Positions 26,564 to 36,571 are shown, counted from the stretch's first letter. The stretch: DNA of 64,000 bases from Streptomyces capitiformicae (GCF_002214185.1 NZ_CP022161.1:10175486-10239485), one strand, 5' to 3'. The notes: a model not told the origin generated them from the letters alone. Numbers and translations: made by a program.

Positions 26564-28750
26564 ATGTCTTCCACCCGCGGCACAGCCGCGCCTCTTGCCC
26601 TGCCCACACCACCGGTCCGGCCGGACCGGCCGCGCGGCGGCCGGTTCGGATCCCTGGCCGGCTGGGCGCAGCGTCACCGCTGGGCCGCCCTGCTGATCTG
26701 GGTGGCCGTCCTGGTCACGGTCACGCTGGGATCGCAGGCCGCAGGCTCCGCGTACAAGAACGACTTCTCCCTGCCGGGCACCGATTCCCAGGCCGCCACC
26801 GACCTGTTCACGAAGCACGGCTCCGCCCAGGCCGGGGACAGCGTCGACATCGTGCTCAAGGACAGGCAGGGCATCGACGCGCCCAAGGCGACCGTCGAGC
26901 AGATGCTGGCCGAGGTCGAACGCTTGCCGGGCGTCGCCGAGGTACGCAGTCCGTACACCGACGCCTCCGCCGTCTCGGACGACGGCACGATCGGCTACGC
27001 CACCGTCACCCTTGACGCCAAGGCCGAGGCCATCCCGAAGGAGGACGTCACCGCGATCATCGACACCGCCAAGAGCGCCGAGACGGACGGTCTCCAGATC
27101 GAGGTCGGCGGCGAGGCTGTGCGTGGCGCCGAGGAGAAGGGAAGCCCGATCGCGGAACTGGCCGGCGTCGTGGCCGCCCTGGTCATCCTCGGGCTGCTCT
27201 TCGGCTCACTGGTGGCGGCCTCCGTGCCGCTGCTCACCGCCCTCTTCGCGGTCGGCGCCGCCCTTGGACTGATCGTTCTCGCCTCGCACGTCTTCACCAT
27301 CGCCGACTTCACGCCGCCCATCACGATGCTCGTCGGACTCGGCGTCGGCGTCGACTACGCCCTGCTGATCTTCTACCGCTACCGCCACGAACTCACCGAC
27401 GGCGCCGACCCGGCCGCGGCCGGCCGCAAGGCCCTGGACGCCGCCGGCCGCACGGTCTTCTTCGCCGGCTGCACGGTGATCATCGCCCTCCTCGGCCTGG
27501 TCGCGCTCGGCCTCGGCTCGCTGCAGGGCGTGGCCCTCGCCCTGGCCCTGACCGTGCTGACCACCATGGCCGCCTCGCTGGTCCTGCTGCCCGCACTGCT
27601 GGCGCTCTTCGGCAAACGCATCCAGCGCCATGTGCTCAAGCACGCGGCCAAGACCGAGTCCAAGGGCCAGGCCGAAGGCCGCCGTTGGCGGGCCCTGGCC
27701 TCCGCCGTACAGCGCCGTCCGCTGCTGTCACTGCTGGTCGCCGTCCTTGCCCTGCTGGCCCTGTCCGCACCGGCCCTCGGCCTGCGCCTCGGTTTCGCCG
27801 ACGCGGGCAACGACCCGAGGGCGACGACCTCCAGGCAGGCGTACGACCTGCTCGCCGAGGGTTTCGGCCCGGGCTTCAACGGTCCCCTGGTCGTCGTGGC
27901 CCAAGGAGACGAAACAGCAGGCAGGGCCGTCCAGTTGGAGCTGGCCAAGACCGAGGGTGTAGCGGCGGCGAGCCCCGCGATGCCCTCCGAGGACGGCGCC
28001 CTGTCCACCGTGATCGTCTACCCGCAGACGGCACCGCAGGACGCAGGCACCACCGATCTCCTGCACCGCCTGCGCGACGACGTGGCCCCGAGGGTGGAGC
28101 AGGACACCGGCGCCGAGATCCTGGTCGGCGGGGTCACCGCCGCCTCCCAGGACTTCGCGGACACGGTCTCCAAGCGGCTGCCGCTCTTCGTCGCCGTCGT
28201 CGTCGGCCTCTCCTCACTGCTGCTGATGCTGGTCTTCCGGTCGATCCTGATCCCCGTCAAGGCGGCCCTGCTCAACCTGCTCTCGATCACCGCCGCGCTC
28301 GGCGCCATGACTCTCGTGTTCCAGCACGGCTTGTTCGGGGTGCAGCCGGGCCCGGTCGAGGCCTTCCTCCCCGTGCTGATCTTCGCGATCGTGTTCGGGC
28401 TCTCCATGGACTACGAGGTGTTCCTGGTCTCGCGGATGCATGAGGAGTGGGAGCGTACGAAGGATCACTCCCTCGCCGTACGGGAAGGACTGGCCTCCAC
28501 CGGCAAGGTGATCACGGCGGCCGGGGCCATCATGATCGTGGTGTTCGGCGCCTTCATGCTGAGTGCCGACCGGATGCTCCAGCAGTTCGGCCTCGGCCTC
28601 GCGGTGGCGATCCTGATGGATGCCCTCGTCATCCGCTGCCTGATCGTCCCGGCCCTCATGCATCTGATGGGCAAGTGGGCCTGGTGGCTGCCTGCCCCGC
28701 TCGCCCGGCGGCTGCCCAAGGTGGCGCTCGAACGCCCCGCGGACAGCTGA
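26564..28750 (+). CDS. MMPL/RND-family transporter
   Basis: A 728-residue exporter with the duplicated MMPL architecture: an N-terminal helix (WAALLIWVAVLVTVTLG), a first extracytoplasmic loop (residues ~60-195), a cluster of five helices including GVGVDYALLIFYRYRHEL with the conserved buried Asp/Tyr pair, a second loop (~415-550), and a second helix cluster with GLSMDYEVFLVSRMHEEW. MMPL proteins use proton motive force to export lipids, siderophores or drugs; the substrate is not predictable. It follows the two-component system and the small membrane protein and is a likely regulatory target. Confidence 0.92.
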   Translation: MSSTRGTAAPLALPTPPVRPDRPRGGRFGSLAGWAQRHRWAALLIWVAVLVTVTLGSQAAGSAYKNDFSLPGTDSQAATDLFTKHGSAQAGDSVDIVLKDRQGIDAPKATVEQMLAEVERLPGVAEVRSPYTDASAVSDDGTIGYATVTLDAKAEAIPKEDVTAIIDTAKSAETDGLQIEVGGEAVRGAEEKGSPIAELAGVVAALVILGLLFGSLVAASVPLLTALFAVGAALGLIVLASHVFTIADFTPPITMLVGLGVGVDYALLIFYRYRHELTDGADPAAAGRKALDAAGRTVFFAGCTVIIALLGLVALGLGSLQGVALALALTVLTTMAASLVLLPALLALFGKRIQRHVLKHAAKTESKGQAEGRRWRALASAVQRRPLLSLLVAVLALLALSAPALGLRLGFADAGNDPRATTSRQAYDLLAEGFGPGFNGPLVVVAQGDETAGRAVQLELAKTEGVAAASPAMPSEDGALSTVIVYPQTAPQDAGTTDLLHRLRDDVAPRVEQDTGAEILVGGVTAASQDFADTVSKRLPLFVAVVVGLSSLLLMLVFRSILIPVKAALLNLLSITAALGAMTLVFQHGLFGVQPGPVEAFLPVLIFAIVFGLSMDYEVFLVSRMHEEWERTKDHSLAVREGLASTGKVITAAGAIMIVVFGAFMLSADRMLQQFGLGLAVAILMDALVIRCLIVPALMHLMGKWAWWLPAPLARRLPKVALERPADS

Positions 28751-28984
28751 ACAACCGGCCCCGTGTGAGCCCGCCCCCTGAATAGGTGGCTTCCCCGACT
28801 CGTCGCCATGGACGGACGGTTCCATCGTGTGGCGAAGGGCCCCATGCACAGCTCTCGTCCGGAGTTCCAGCCGAGAGCTGTGCGCAGCCGGTGGTTGAAC
28901 TCATCCGCAACGGTCCAGGAGGTTCCAGACGCGTACGCCCGCTGTGATGGGTGGTCCGGGACGCCGACAGCAGGTCGTTCTTCG
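28751..28984. other. Convergent intergenic region with hairpin
   Basis: Between the MMPL and PucR stops there is a 12-bp perfect stem, GCACAGCTCTCG (28846-28857) with CGAGAGCTGTGC (28872-28883) and a 14-base loop, probably a bidirectional terminator. Nothing else is supportable. Confidence 0.55.
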
Positions 28985-30625
28985 TCAGTGGGCTCGCAAG
29001 ACATCGAGTGCTGTGAGAGCCGTGTGAAGTTCGGTGCGCTGGCCGCCCGATTCCAGGTCGCGGTCGAGGAGACGCTCGATGGTGCGCAGGCGTTGGTACA
29101 TGGTTTCGCGGGAGAGGCCGCCCCGGCGTGCGGCGGTGGTCTTGTTGCCGGCCGCGTCGAGGTAGTGGCGCAGGGTCGTCAGCAGGTCGGTGCCGTGCTG
29201 GGCGTCGTGGTCGATGAGTCGCCCGAGTTGCCGCTCGGTGTACTCCTGGATTCGGGGGTCCTCGCGGAGGGCGTACAGGAGGCGGCGCAGGCCGATGTCG
29301 GACAGCTCGTGGAAGGACCGGTCCGGGGGGAGGGGCTGGCCGGGTGGGGTGGCCTCGGCGACTCGGGCCGCCTCGCGGAAGGAGCGGGCGGTGTCGGAGA
29401 GGTCCGTGACCTCGGAACCGACACTCACGACTGCCTGCGGGACCAGGCTCAGTGCCGTGCGGCACAGTCGTTCGACGAGGGGACGCCAGGGCTGGGGCGG
29501 ACGCAGAGCCAGCAGGACGCCCAGCCGGTCGGGGGCCAGTTCGCCGACGAGGGCCGGGATGCCTGCCGTCCGGAGCTCCTGGAACAGGCGGGTTTCGGCT
29601 TCGGTTTCCCCGTTCCCTGTGCGGAGGTCCACCAAGGCCGCGACGAAGCGGCTTCGATCGGTCGGCAGACCCAGCGCGGCGCAGTGGGCGCGCGCGTGCT
29701 CGGCGGAGCGGTGGCGCTGTTCGACCAGGTCGCGCAGGGCGTTTCGGTGTGCGGTGCTTTCCCAGGGGGTGGGGTGGATGAGGCGGGCGACGGTCAGTGC
29801 CATCGCGGTCCTCTCCAGCACGGTGATGTCCTCCGGGCCGAAGGCCGGCCCGTCGTTGGCGCGAGCGGGGAGCAGAGCGGGGAGCATGGCCACACGGCCC
29901 CAGCGTTCGCCCTGGTACTCCACCGGTGCCGCGAGCCAGCCCTCCGGGCCGCAGATCGCCGTATGGTCGCCGGCCCCGGTGGCTCTCGAGCGCTGTTCCC
30001 AGTCGGTGAGCGCTTCCTCCACCGTGTTTCCGGACGGCTCGCAGATCAGTGCCTGGTGTACCAGGTTCTCCAGGACGACCGTGTGGCCGCTCATCTCCGC
30101 CGCCGCGCGCACCACGTCCTCCGGACCGGCTCCGCGCAGGGTGAGGGCGGTGAACGCCTCGTGGATGCGCTGCGTGCGGCGCATGGCGTCCGTCTGGTTG
30201 CCGAGCAGGAGCGCGTGCACGACCTGGGTGACCTCAAGGAAGTTGACGTCCTTGGCCAGGGTGACGAGGGGCAGGCCGCGCAGACGGCAGGCGTCGACGA
30301 GCGCGTCCGGCGGACGGTGATAGCGGCGTACGAGTTCGATGACCAGCGCCGCGGCACCGATGTCGGCGAGTTCGTCGACGTACCGGCGCACGCCGGCCGC
30401 GTCCTCGGGCAGTGGCATACCGGTGGTGAGGACCAGTTCGCCGCCCTTGAGGAACGACGCGGGGTCGGTCAGCTCGGTGATGTGGACCCACCTGACCGGC
30501 CGGTCCAGGTGGGGCACGCCGGTGACGACCTGGGGCTGTCCGGCGGCCAGGACGGGAAGGGCCAGGACGTCGGCCACGGTGAGCGGACGGGTGGGCCCTT
30601 GGCCGGCCGGGTCGTTGTCGTTCAC
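28985..30625 (-). CDS. PucR-family transcriptional regulator
   Basis: About 546 residues: an N-terminal PucR domain (LTVADVLALPVLAAGQPQVV, then VRWVHITELTDPASFLKGGELVLTT in overlapping blocks), a central GGDEF-like/GAF-like region, and a C-terminal PucR HTH (TAARRGGLSRETMYQRLRTIERLL). Family members respond to purines, amino acids or their catabolites. The GTG start at 30625 is chosen for the GGAGA ribosome site 4-9 bases upstream; the open frame continues upstream only as antisense to the aminotransferase. It is divergent from the aminotransferase operon, with a 306-bp shared control region, so it probably regulates that operon. Confidence 0.9.
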   Translation of the reverse strand: MNDNDPAGQGPTRPLTVADVLALPVLAAGQPQVVTGVPHLDRPVRWVHITELTDPASFLKGGELVLTTGMPLPEDAAGVRRYVDELADIGAAALVIELVRRYHRPPDALVDACRLRGLPLVTLAKDVNFLEVTQVVHALLLGNQTDAMRRTQRIHEAFTALTLRGAGPEDVVRAAAEMSGHTVVLENLVHQALICEPSGNTVEEALTDWEQRSRATGAGDHTAICGPEGWLAAPVEYQGERWGRVAMLPALLPARANDGPAFGPEDITVLERTAMALTVARLIHPTPWESTAHRNALRDLVEQRHRSAEHARAHCAALGLPTDRSRFVAALVDLRTGNGETEAETRLFQELRTAGIPALVGELAPDRLGVLLALRPPQPWRPLVERLCRTALSLVPQAVVSVGSEVTDLSDTARSFREAARVAEATPPGQPLPPDRSFHELSDIGLRRLLYALREDPRIQEYTERQLGRLIDHDAQHGTDLLTTLRHYLDAAGNKTTAARRGGLSRETMYQRLRTIERLLDRDLESGGQRTELHTALTALDVLRAH

Positions 30626-30931
30626 GGTATCTCCATGGGGGTCCCCTGCTCTGGTGAGCCGAGAGCTCGGGGGAGTGCCCGGCCACTCTGGCAAGCGTCG
30701 CTGACCTGCGCAAGAGCGATCCGTGGGGGATCGGCACCCGGCATGGCCCCGGTGAGGGCTGACACAACGTCCGGATATCGCGTCCCGGCCGGACAGATCG
30801 CGCCTTGGCGCGGCCCCGGTCCGCCGAGATGCTCGGCAGACCGCAGCGGAACCGCAGTAGAACCCCAGCAGAACCCCAACAGAACCCCAACAGAACCGCA
30901 GCAGACCCAACACCGAGGCCGGGAGACGAAC
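30626..30931. promoter_or_regulatory. Divergent control region of the amine-catabolism cluster
   Basis: This 306-bp region separates the PucR gene and the aminotransferase operon. It contains a hairpin-forming interspersed repeat (30637-30674) and the 11-bp tandem array described separately. No PucR operator could be identified with confidence. Confidence 0.5.
30850..30904. repeat. 11-bp tandem repeat, five copies
   Basis: Five 11-bp units of the form AACCSCARYAG follow one another and end about 27 bp before the aminotransferase start, in what should be the mRNA leader. Copies three and four are identical (AACCCCAACAG). Eleven base pairs is close to one helical turn, so a protein could bind each unit on the same face; slippage could also change copy number. 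Confidence 0.85.
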
Positions 30932-32200
30932 ATGACCGCACTGTCGCCACACCTTCGCCAGGCCACGCCCGTGGTGGCGGCCCGGGGCGAGGGTGTCCAC
31001 CTCTATGACCAGGACGGCCGCCGCTATCTGGACTTCACGGCCGGCATCGGCGTGACCAGCACCGGGCACTGCCACCCCAAGGTCGTGGCGGCGGCGCAGG
31101 AGCAGGTGGGCACGCTGATCCACGGCCAGTACACGACGGTCATGCACCAGCCGCTGCGGCGTCTGGTCGAGAAGCTCGGCGAGGTGCTGCCGGCCGGCCT
31201 GGACAGCCTGTTCTTCACCAACTCCGGCAGCGAGGCGGTGGAGGCCGCGCTGCGGCTCGCCCGCCAGGCCACCGGCCGCCCCAACGTCATCGTCTGCCAC
31301 GGCGGCTTCCACGGCCGTACGGTCGCCGCCGCCTCCATGACGACCTCCGGCACTCGCTTCCGGTCCGGCTTCTCCCCGCTGATGAGCGGTGTCGTCGTCA
31401 CCCCCTTCCCGGCGGCCTACCGCTACGGCTGGGACGAGGAGGCCGCGACCCGCTTCGCCCTGAAGGAACTGGACTACACGCTCCAGACGATCTCCTCGCC
31501 CGCCGACACGGCCGCGATCATCGTCGAGCCGGTGCTCGGCGAGGGCGGATACGTCCCCGCGAACCGCGCCTTCATGGAGGGCCTGCGGGAGCGCGCGGAC
31601 CGCCACGGCTTCCTGCTGATCCTCGACGAGGTGCAGACCGGCGTCGGCCGCACCGGCCGCTTCTGGGGTCACGACCACTTCGGTGTCACGCCCGACATCC
31701 TCGTCACCGCCAAGGGCCTCGCCAGCGGGTTCCCGCTGTCCGGCATCGCCGCCTCCGAGGAGCTGATGAGCAAGGCGTGGCCCGGCTCGCAGGGCGGCAC
31801 GTACGGCGCCAACGCCGTCGCCTGCGCCGCGGCCTGCGCCACCCTCGACGTCGTACGCGACGAAAGGCTCGTCGAGAACGCCGAGGCGATGGGCAAGCGG
31901 CTGCGCCAGGGACTGGAGGCGGTGGCCGATCGGACGCCGGGCATCGGCGACGTCCGCGGCCTCGGCCTCATGCTGGCCACCGAGTTCGTCACCGAGGACG
32001 GCAGCCCCGACCCCGAGACCGCCGCCCGCGTGCAGCGCGCCGCCATCGACGAGGGCCTGCTCCTGCTGCTGTGCGGCGCCTGGAACCAGGTCGTACGCAT
32101 GATCCCGGCACTCGTCATCGACGAAACGGCGGTGGACGAGGGCCTCCAGGCATGGGCGACCGCGGTGGAGGCCGGCACATCGGGAGCGGCAGGGCGATGA
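30932..32200 (+). CDS. Class III aminotransferase, GABA/diamine type
   Basis: A 422-residue PLP enzyme: SGSEAVEAALRLARQATGRP, GGFHGRT, a LILDEVQTGVGRTGRFWGHD block, the PLP lysine in DILVTAKGLASGFPLSG and TYGANAVACAAA near the substrate loop. It resembles 4-aminobutyrate/acetylornithine-type transaminases and would pass an omega-amino group to 2-oxoglutarate, giving a semialdehyde for the downstream dehydrogenase. GGGAG lies six bases before the ATG. It is the first gene of a tightly overlapping operon (ATGA with the next gene). GABA is the simplest substrate guess; 2,4-diaminobutyrate or another diamine is possible. Confidence 0.9.
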   Translation: MTALSPHLRQATPVVAARGEGVHLYDQDGRRYLDFTAGIGVTSTGHCHPKVVAAAQEQVGTLIHGQYTTVMHQPLRRLVEKLGEVLPAGLDSLFFTNSGSEAVEAALRLARQATGRPNVIVCHGGFHGRTVAAASMTTSGTRFRSGFSPLMSGVVVTPFPAAYRYGWDEEAATRFALKELDYTLQTISSPADTAAIIVEPVLGEGGYVPANRAFMEGLRERADRHGFLLILDEVQTGVGRTGRFWGHDHFGVTPDILVTAKGLASGFPLSGIAASEELMSKAWPGSQGGTYGANAVACAAACATLDVVRDERLVENAEAMGKRLRQGLEAVADRTPGIGDVRGLGLMLATEFVTEDGSPDPETAARVQRAAIDEGLLLLLCGAWNQVVRMIPALVIDETAVDEGLQAWATAVEAGTSGAAGR

Positions 32201-35091
32201 CGGACACCACCACGGCCCTGGAGCCGCTGGTCGCGCGGCTCACCGAGACCGCTCCCGGCCTGCGGGTGGAGACCGGCCCCGGCTCCACCGGCCTCTACGC
32301 CTACGACGCCTCCAACTACCGGGTCCCGCCGAGGGCCGTGGTCTTTCCCCGCAGCGCCGACGACGTCGTCGCGGTGCTGCGGGCCTGCCGGGAGACAGGC
32401 ATCCCGGTCACCGCACGCGGCGGCGGCACCAGCATGGCGGGCAACGCCGTCGGGCCCGGCGTCGTCCTGGACTTCTCCCGGTACCTGAACCGGATCCTGG
32501 ACATCGACCCGGTGACCCGCACCGCGCGCGTCGAGGCCGGAGTGATCCTCGACGCGCTGCGCGGCGCGACGGCCCTGCACGGGCTCACCTTCGGCCCCGA
32601 CCCGTCCTCGCACAGCCGCTGCACCCTCGGCGGGATGATCGGCAACGACGCGTGCGGCAACCGGTCAGTGCGGTACGGGCGCACCAGCGGGCACATCGAG
32701 GCGCTGGAGATCGTGACGGCCGACGGAGTGCGGGCCGTCGCCGACCGCACCGGACTGCGTGCGGCCGACTCGAACGACTCGGACGCCGTCGAGCGAGTCG
32801 CCCGCCTCGAAGCGGACGTACGCCGCCTGATCGAGGCCAACCTGGCGCCGATCCGCACCGAGCTGGGCCGCATTCCGCGTCAGGTCTCCGGCTACCAACT
32901 GCACCATCTGCTGCCCGAGCACGGCTTCGACATGGCCCGTGCACTGGTGGGCACCGAGGGCTCCTGTGCGGTCGTCACCGCAGCGACGGTCCGCCTGGTG
33001 GCGACCGCACAGGCTTCCACGCTCCTCACCCTCGGCTACGACGACGTCGTCGACGCCGCCGAGGACGTTCCCGAGATCCTGCGCTGGAACCCCACCGCCG
33101 TGGAGGGCATGGACGAGGCGATCGTCGCCACCATGCGTGCCCGGCGCGGTCCGGACTCCGTCACCGGCCTCCCCGAGGGGCGTGCCTGGCTGTACGTCGA
33201 GCTCGACGGCGACGACCAGGCGGCCGTCGACGCCCGCGCCGCCGAACTGCTGGACGTGCTCAAGGCCCGGGGCCGGATGACCGGCGGGCGGGTCGTGGAG
33301 AGCCCGGCCGAGCGGCGCTCGCTGTGGCGGGTCCGCGAGGACGGGGCAGGGCTCGCCGCCCGGCTCGTCGACGGCTCGGAGTCCTGGCCCGGCTGGGAGG
33401 ACGCGGCCGTCGCGCCCGAGGACCTGGCCGCCTACCTGCGGGACTTCCGCAAGCTGCTGGCCTCCCACGGTCTGACCGGAGTGCTGTACGGACACTTCGG
33501 TGCCGGATGCGTCCATGTCCGCATCGACTTCGAGCTCGCCACGGACACCGGGCGGGCCGCCACCCGCCGGTTCCTGACGGAGGCCGCCGCCCTGGTCGTC
33601 GAGCACGGCGGAACCCTGTCGGGCGAGCACGGCGACGGGCGGGCGCGCGGCGAGCTGCTGGAGGTCATGTACAGCCATCAGCTGATCCGGGCGTTCGCCG
33701 ACTTCAAGGAGATCTTCGACCCCGAGGGACTGCTCAACCCCGGTGTCATCGTGGCCCCGGCCCGACTGGACGCCGACCTCGCGCTGCACACGCCCTCCGA
33801 TGTGCTGCCCGTCGCCAGCCTCTTCTCCTTCCCGCACGACGAGGACGGCTTCGCGGGCGCGGTACGCCGCTGTGTCGGTGTCGGCCGCTGCCGCAGCGAC
33901 GCCGGCGGCGTGATGTGTCCCAGCTACCGGGCCACGGGGGAGGAGAACGACTCGACGCGGGGCCGGGCCCGGCTGCTCCAGGAGATGGTGCGGGGCGGAA
34001 CCGTCCAGGCCGGCTGGCGCTCCACGGAAGTGCGTGACGCCCTCGACCTGTGCCTGTCCTGCAAGGCCTGCTCCAGTGACTGTCCGGTGGGCGTCGACAT
34101 GGCCACGTACAAGGCGGAGTTCCTGCACCAGCACTACAAGGGCAGGATCCGGCCCCGCTCCCACTACTCGCTGGGCTGGCTGCCGCTGACCTCGGCCCTC
34201 GCCGGATTCGCCGCCCGCCCGATCAACGCGCTGCTGCGGGGACCGGTCGGCAAGCTGCTCGCCCGGCTCGGCGGCGTGACCACGAAGCGCCGGATCCCGG
34301 CCTTCGCCTCCCGGCACGCGCTGCGCCAGGCCCTGCGCAAGGCGAGGACCGGCGAACCGGCGAAGGCCCTGCTCTTCGTCGACAGCTTCACCCGTGCCTT
34401 CCGCCCCGAGGTGGCGGGCGCCGCGAGCCGCGTGCTCGCCGACGCCGGCATCCCCTGCACGGCGGAGGACGGTCTGTGCTGCGGCCTGACCTGGGTCAGC
34501 ACCGGGCAGTTGTCCACCGCCCGCCGCATCATGGCCCGTACGGTCGCCCACCTGGACAACGGCGACGACCGGCCCATCGTCGTGGCCGAACCCAGCTGCG
34601 CCGCCGCCCTCAAGCGTGACGTGCCCGAACTGCTCGGCACCGATGCCGCCCAGCGCGTCGCGGCCCGCGTCCACACCCTCACCGGTGCCCTGACCGACCT
34701 CGCCGCGCCGGACTGGACACCGCCGGAGCTGCCGGACCAGGTCGTCCTGCAGACCCACTGCCACGAGTACGCCACCTTCAAGGGCCGCCACCCCCGCGAC
34801 CTGCTCGGCCGCCTCGGCGTACGGAAGGTCGACGAGGCCGAGGGCTGCTGCGGCCTCGCCGGGAACTTCGGCTTCGAGGAACAGCACTACGACACCTCGA
34901 TGGCCGTCGCCGACCTGGCCCTGAAGCCACGTCTCGACGACATCGACCGGGACACGCCGACGGTCGTCGTGGCCGACGGTTTCAGCTGTGCCACCCAGAT
35001 CGACCACCTCGCCGGTGACCGGGGCATCCGCGCCCTGCACCTCGCGGAACTGCTCGACCCCACCGCCGATCAACCAGGAGGAACCCCATGA
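32197..35091 (+). CDS. FAD-linked oxidase fused to Fe-S/CCG domains (D-2-hydroxyacid dehydrogenase type)
   Basis: A 964-residue fusion. Residues ~35-225 form the FAD-binding type 4 domain (VTARGGGTSMAGNAVG; CTLGGMIGNDACGNRSVRYG), ~270-510 the FAD-linked oxidase C domain (GHFGAGCVHVRIDFEL; SGEHGDGRARGELL), ~555-640 a 4Fe-4S ferredoxin segment (CLSCKACSSDCPVGVDM), and ~720-960 CCG cysteine-rich units (CCGL, then AEGCCGLAGNFGFE). This layout is found in D-lactate or D-2-hydroxyglutarate dehydrogenases that pass electrons to the respiratory chain. It overlaps both neighbours by four bases, so it acts in the same pathway; its hydroxyacid substrate is unknown, D-2-hydroxyglutarate being plausible given a 2-oxoglutarate-linked transaminase. 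Confidence 0.88.
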   Translation: MTDTTTALEPLVARLTETAPGLRVETGPGSTGLYAYDASNYRVPPRAVVFPRSADDVVAVLRACRETGIPVTARGGGTSMAGNAVGPGVVLDFSRYLNRILDIDPVTRTARVEAGVILDALRGATALHGLTFGPDPSSHSRCTLGGMIGNDACGNRSVRYGRTSGHIEALEIVTADGVRAVADRTGLRAADSNDSDAVERVARLEADVRRLIEANLAPIRTELGRIPRQVSGYQLHHLLPEHGFDMARALVGTEGSCAVVTAATVRLVATAQASTLLTLGYDDVVDAAEDVPEILRWNPTAVEGMDEAIVATMRARRGPDSVTGLPEGRAWLYVELDGDDQAAVDARAAELLDVLKARGRMTGGRVVESPAERRSLWRVREDGAGLAARLVDGSESWPGWEDAAVAPEDLAAYLRDFRKLLASHGLTGVLYGHFGAGCVHVRIDFELATDTGRAATRRFLTEAAALVVEHGGTLSGEHGDGRARGELLEVMYSHQLIRAFADFKEIFDPEGLLNPGVIVAPARLDADLALHTPSDVLPVASLFSFPHDEDGFAGAVRRCVGVGRCRSDAGGVMCPSYRATGEENDSTRGRARLLQEMVRGGTVQAGWRSTEVRDALDLCLSCKACSSDCPVGVDMATYKAEFLHQHYKGRIRPRSHYSLGWLPLTSALAGFAARPINALLRGPVGKLLARLGGVTTKRRIPAFASRHALRQALRKARTGEPAKALLFVDSFTRAFRPEVAGAASRVLADAGIPCTAEDGLCCGLTWVSTGQLSTARRIMARTVAHLDNGDDRPIVVAEPSCAAALKRDVPELLGTDAAQRVAARVHTLTGALTDLAAPDWTPPELPDQVVLQTHCHEYATFKGRHPRDLLGRLGVRKVDEAEGCCGLAGNFGFEEQHYDTSMAVADLALKPRLDDIDRDTPTVVVADGFSCATQIDHLAGDRGIRALHLAELLDPTADQPGGTP

Positions 35092-36527
35092 CCGACACAC
35101 CCACGCAGTTGTTCATCGGCGGGGCCTGGGTGGACGCCGCGGACGGCGCCACCATGCCCGTCGACGACCCCGCGACCGGTGAGATCCTCTGCCGTGTCGC
35201 CGACGCCGGCGCCAAGGACGCCCAGCGCGCGGAGGACGCGGCAGTCCAGGCGCAGGAGGAGTGGGCCCGTACGGCGCCTCGGGTCCGCAGCGAGATCCTG
35301 CGCCGGGCCTACGAGATCATCGTCGAGCGCACCGACGAGCTGGCCCACCTGATGACGGCGGAGATGGGCAAGCCGCTGGCCGAGGCCAGGGGCGAGGTGG
35401 CGTACGCGGCCGAGTTCTTCCGCTGGTTCTCCGAGGAGGCCGTCCGTATCGAGGGCGGCCACGGGGTCCTGCCCGACGGCCGCAACCGCATGCTGCTCTC
35501 CCGCCGCCCGGTCGGCCCCTGTCTGCTGATCACGCCGTGGAACTTCCCGCTGGCCATGGGCACCCGCAAGATCGGCCCGGCGATCGCCGCCGGCTGCACG
35601 ATGATCCTCAAGCCGGCCCCGCAGACCCCCCTCTCCAGCCTGGCTCTCGCCGCGATCCTCAAGGAGGCCGGGCTGCCGGACGGCGTGCTCAACGTCGTCA
35701 CCACCTCCCGTGCGGGGGAGGTGTGCGAACCGCTCCTGCGCGGAGGGCGGATTCGCAAGCTCTCCTTCACCGGCTCCACCAACGTCGGACGCCTGTTGCT
35801 CGCCCAGAGCGCGGAGGCGGTCGTGCGAACCTCGATGGAGCTGGGCGGGAACGCGCCGTTCATCGTCTTCGAGGACGCCGACCTGGACAAGGCGGTCGAC
35901 GGCGCGATGGTCGCCAAGATGCGCAACATGGGCGAGGCCTGCACCGCCGCCAACCGGTTCTTCGTCCACACCTCCGTGGTGGAGGAGTTCGGGCGGCGCC
36001 TGGCCGAGCGCATGGGCGCGCTGGTCGTGGGCCCCGGCACCCGGGACGGTGTCGACGTCGGCCCGCTGATCGACCGGACCGGCCGGGCCAAGGTCGAGGA
36101 ACTGGTGGCCGACGCGGTGGAGCGCGGCGCCCGGGTGCTCGTCGGCGGCCGTACGCCCGAGGGGCCGGGCTGCTTCTACCCGCCGACCGTGCTCACGGAC
36201 GTCGCCTCCGACAGCCGCCTGATGGACACGGAGATCTTCGGCCCGGTCGCGGCGATCCTCACCTTCGACGACGAGGACGAGGTGATCCGCCGGGCCAACG
36301 ACACTCCCTGGGGCCTCGTCGGCTACGTCTTCACCGAGGGCCTGGACCGCGCCCTGCGGGTCAGCGAGCGCCTGGAGGTCGGCATGGTCGGCCTCAACAC
36401 CGGCCTCGTCTCCAACCCGGCCGCCCCCTTCGGCGGCGTCAAGCAGTCCGGGCTGGGCCGCGAGGGCGGCCGGGTCGGGATCGACGAGTTCCTGGAGTAC
36501 CAGTACCTCGCGGTGCCCGTGCGATGA
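35088..36527 (+). CDS. Succinate-semialdehyde dehydrogenase-type aldehyde dehydrogenase
   Basis: A 479-residue NAD(P)-dependent aldehyde dehydrogenase. It has TPWNFPLAMGTRKIGPAIAAG (cofactor-binding strand), KLSFTGSTNVGRLL, the general-base Glu in SMELGGNAPFIVFEDAD, the catalytic Cys in NMGEACTAANRFF, and the EIFGPVAAIL and QSGLGREGG motifs of the GabD class. It would oxidise the semialdehyde made by the transaminase, succinate semialdehyde if the substrate is GABA. It is third in the operon, overlapping the upstream gene by ATGA, with AGGAGGAA as ribosome site inside that gene. Confidence 0.9.
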   Translation: MTDTPTQLFIGGAWVDAADGATMPVDDPATGEILCRVADAGAKDAQRAEDAAVQAQEEWARTAPRVRSEILRRAYEIIVERTDELAHLMTAEMGKPLAEARGEVAYAAEFFRWFSEEAVRIEGGHGVLPDGRNRMLLSRRPVGPCLLITPWNFPLAMGTRKIGPAIAAGCTMILKPAPQTPLSSLALAAILKEAGLPDGVLNVVTTSRAGEVCEPLLRGGRIRKLSFTGSTNVGRLLLAQSAEAVVRTSMELGGNAPFIVFEDADLDKAVDGAMVAKMRNMGEACTAANRFFVHTSVVEEFGRRLAERMGALVVGPGTRDGVDVGPLIDRTGRAKVEELVADAVERGARVLVGGRTPEGPGCFYPPTVLTDVASDSRLMDTEIFGPVAAILTFDDEDEVIRRANDTPWGLVGYVFTEGLDRALRVSERLEVGMVGLNTGLVSNPAAPFGGVKQSGLGREGGRVGIDEFLEYQYLAVPVR

Positions 36528-36571
36528 CGGCGGTCCTGCCCTGACATACGCCGCAACGCGCACCGCGGGCC

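Noticed and set aside
31669..32613. Antisense frame over the aminotransferase/dehydrogenase border
   Set aside because: It spans the overlap of two well-supported coupled genes and shows no domain.
32665..35100. Antisense open frame opposite the FAD/Fe-S dehydrogenase
   Set aside because: The plus-strand protein has intact FAD, Fe-S and CCG motifs; the antisense translation has none.
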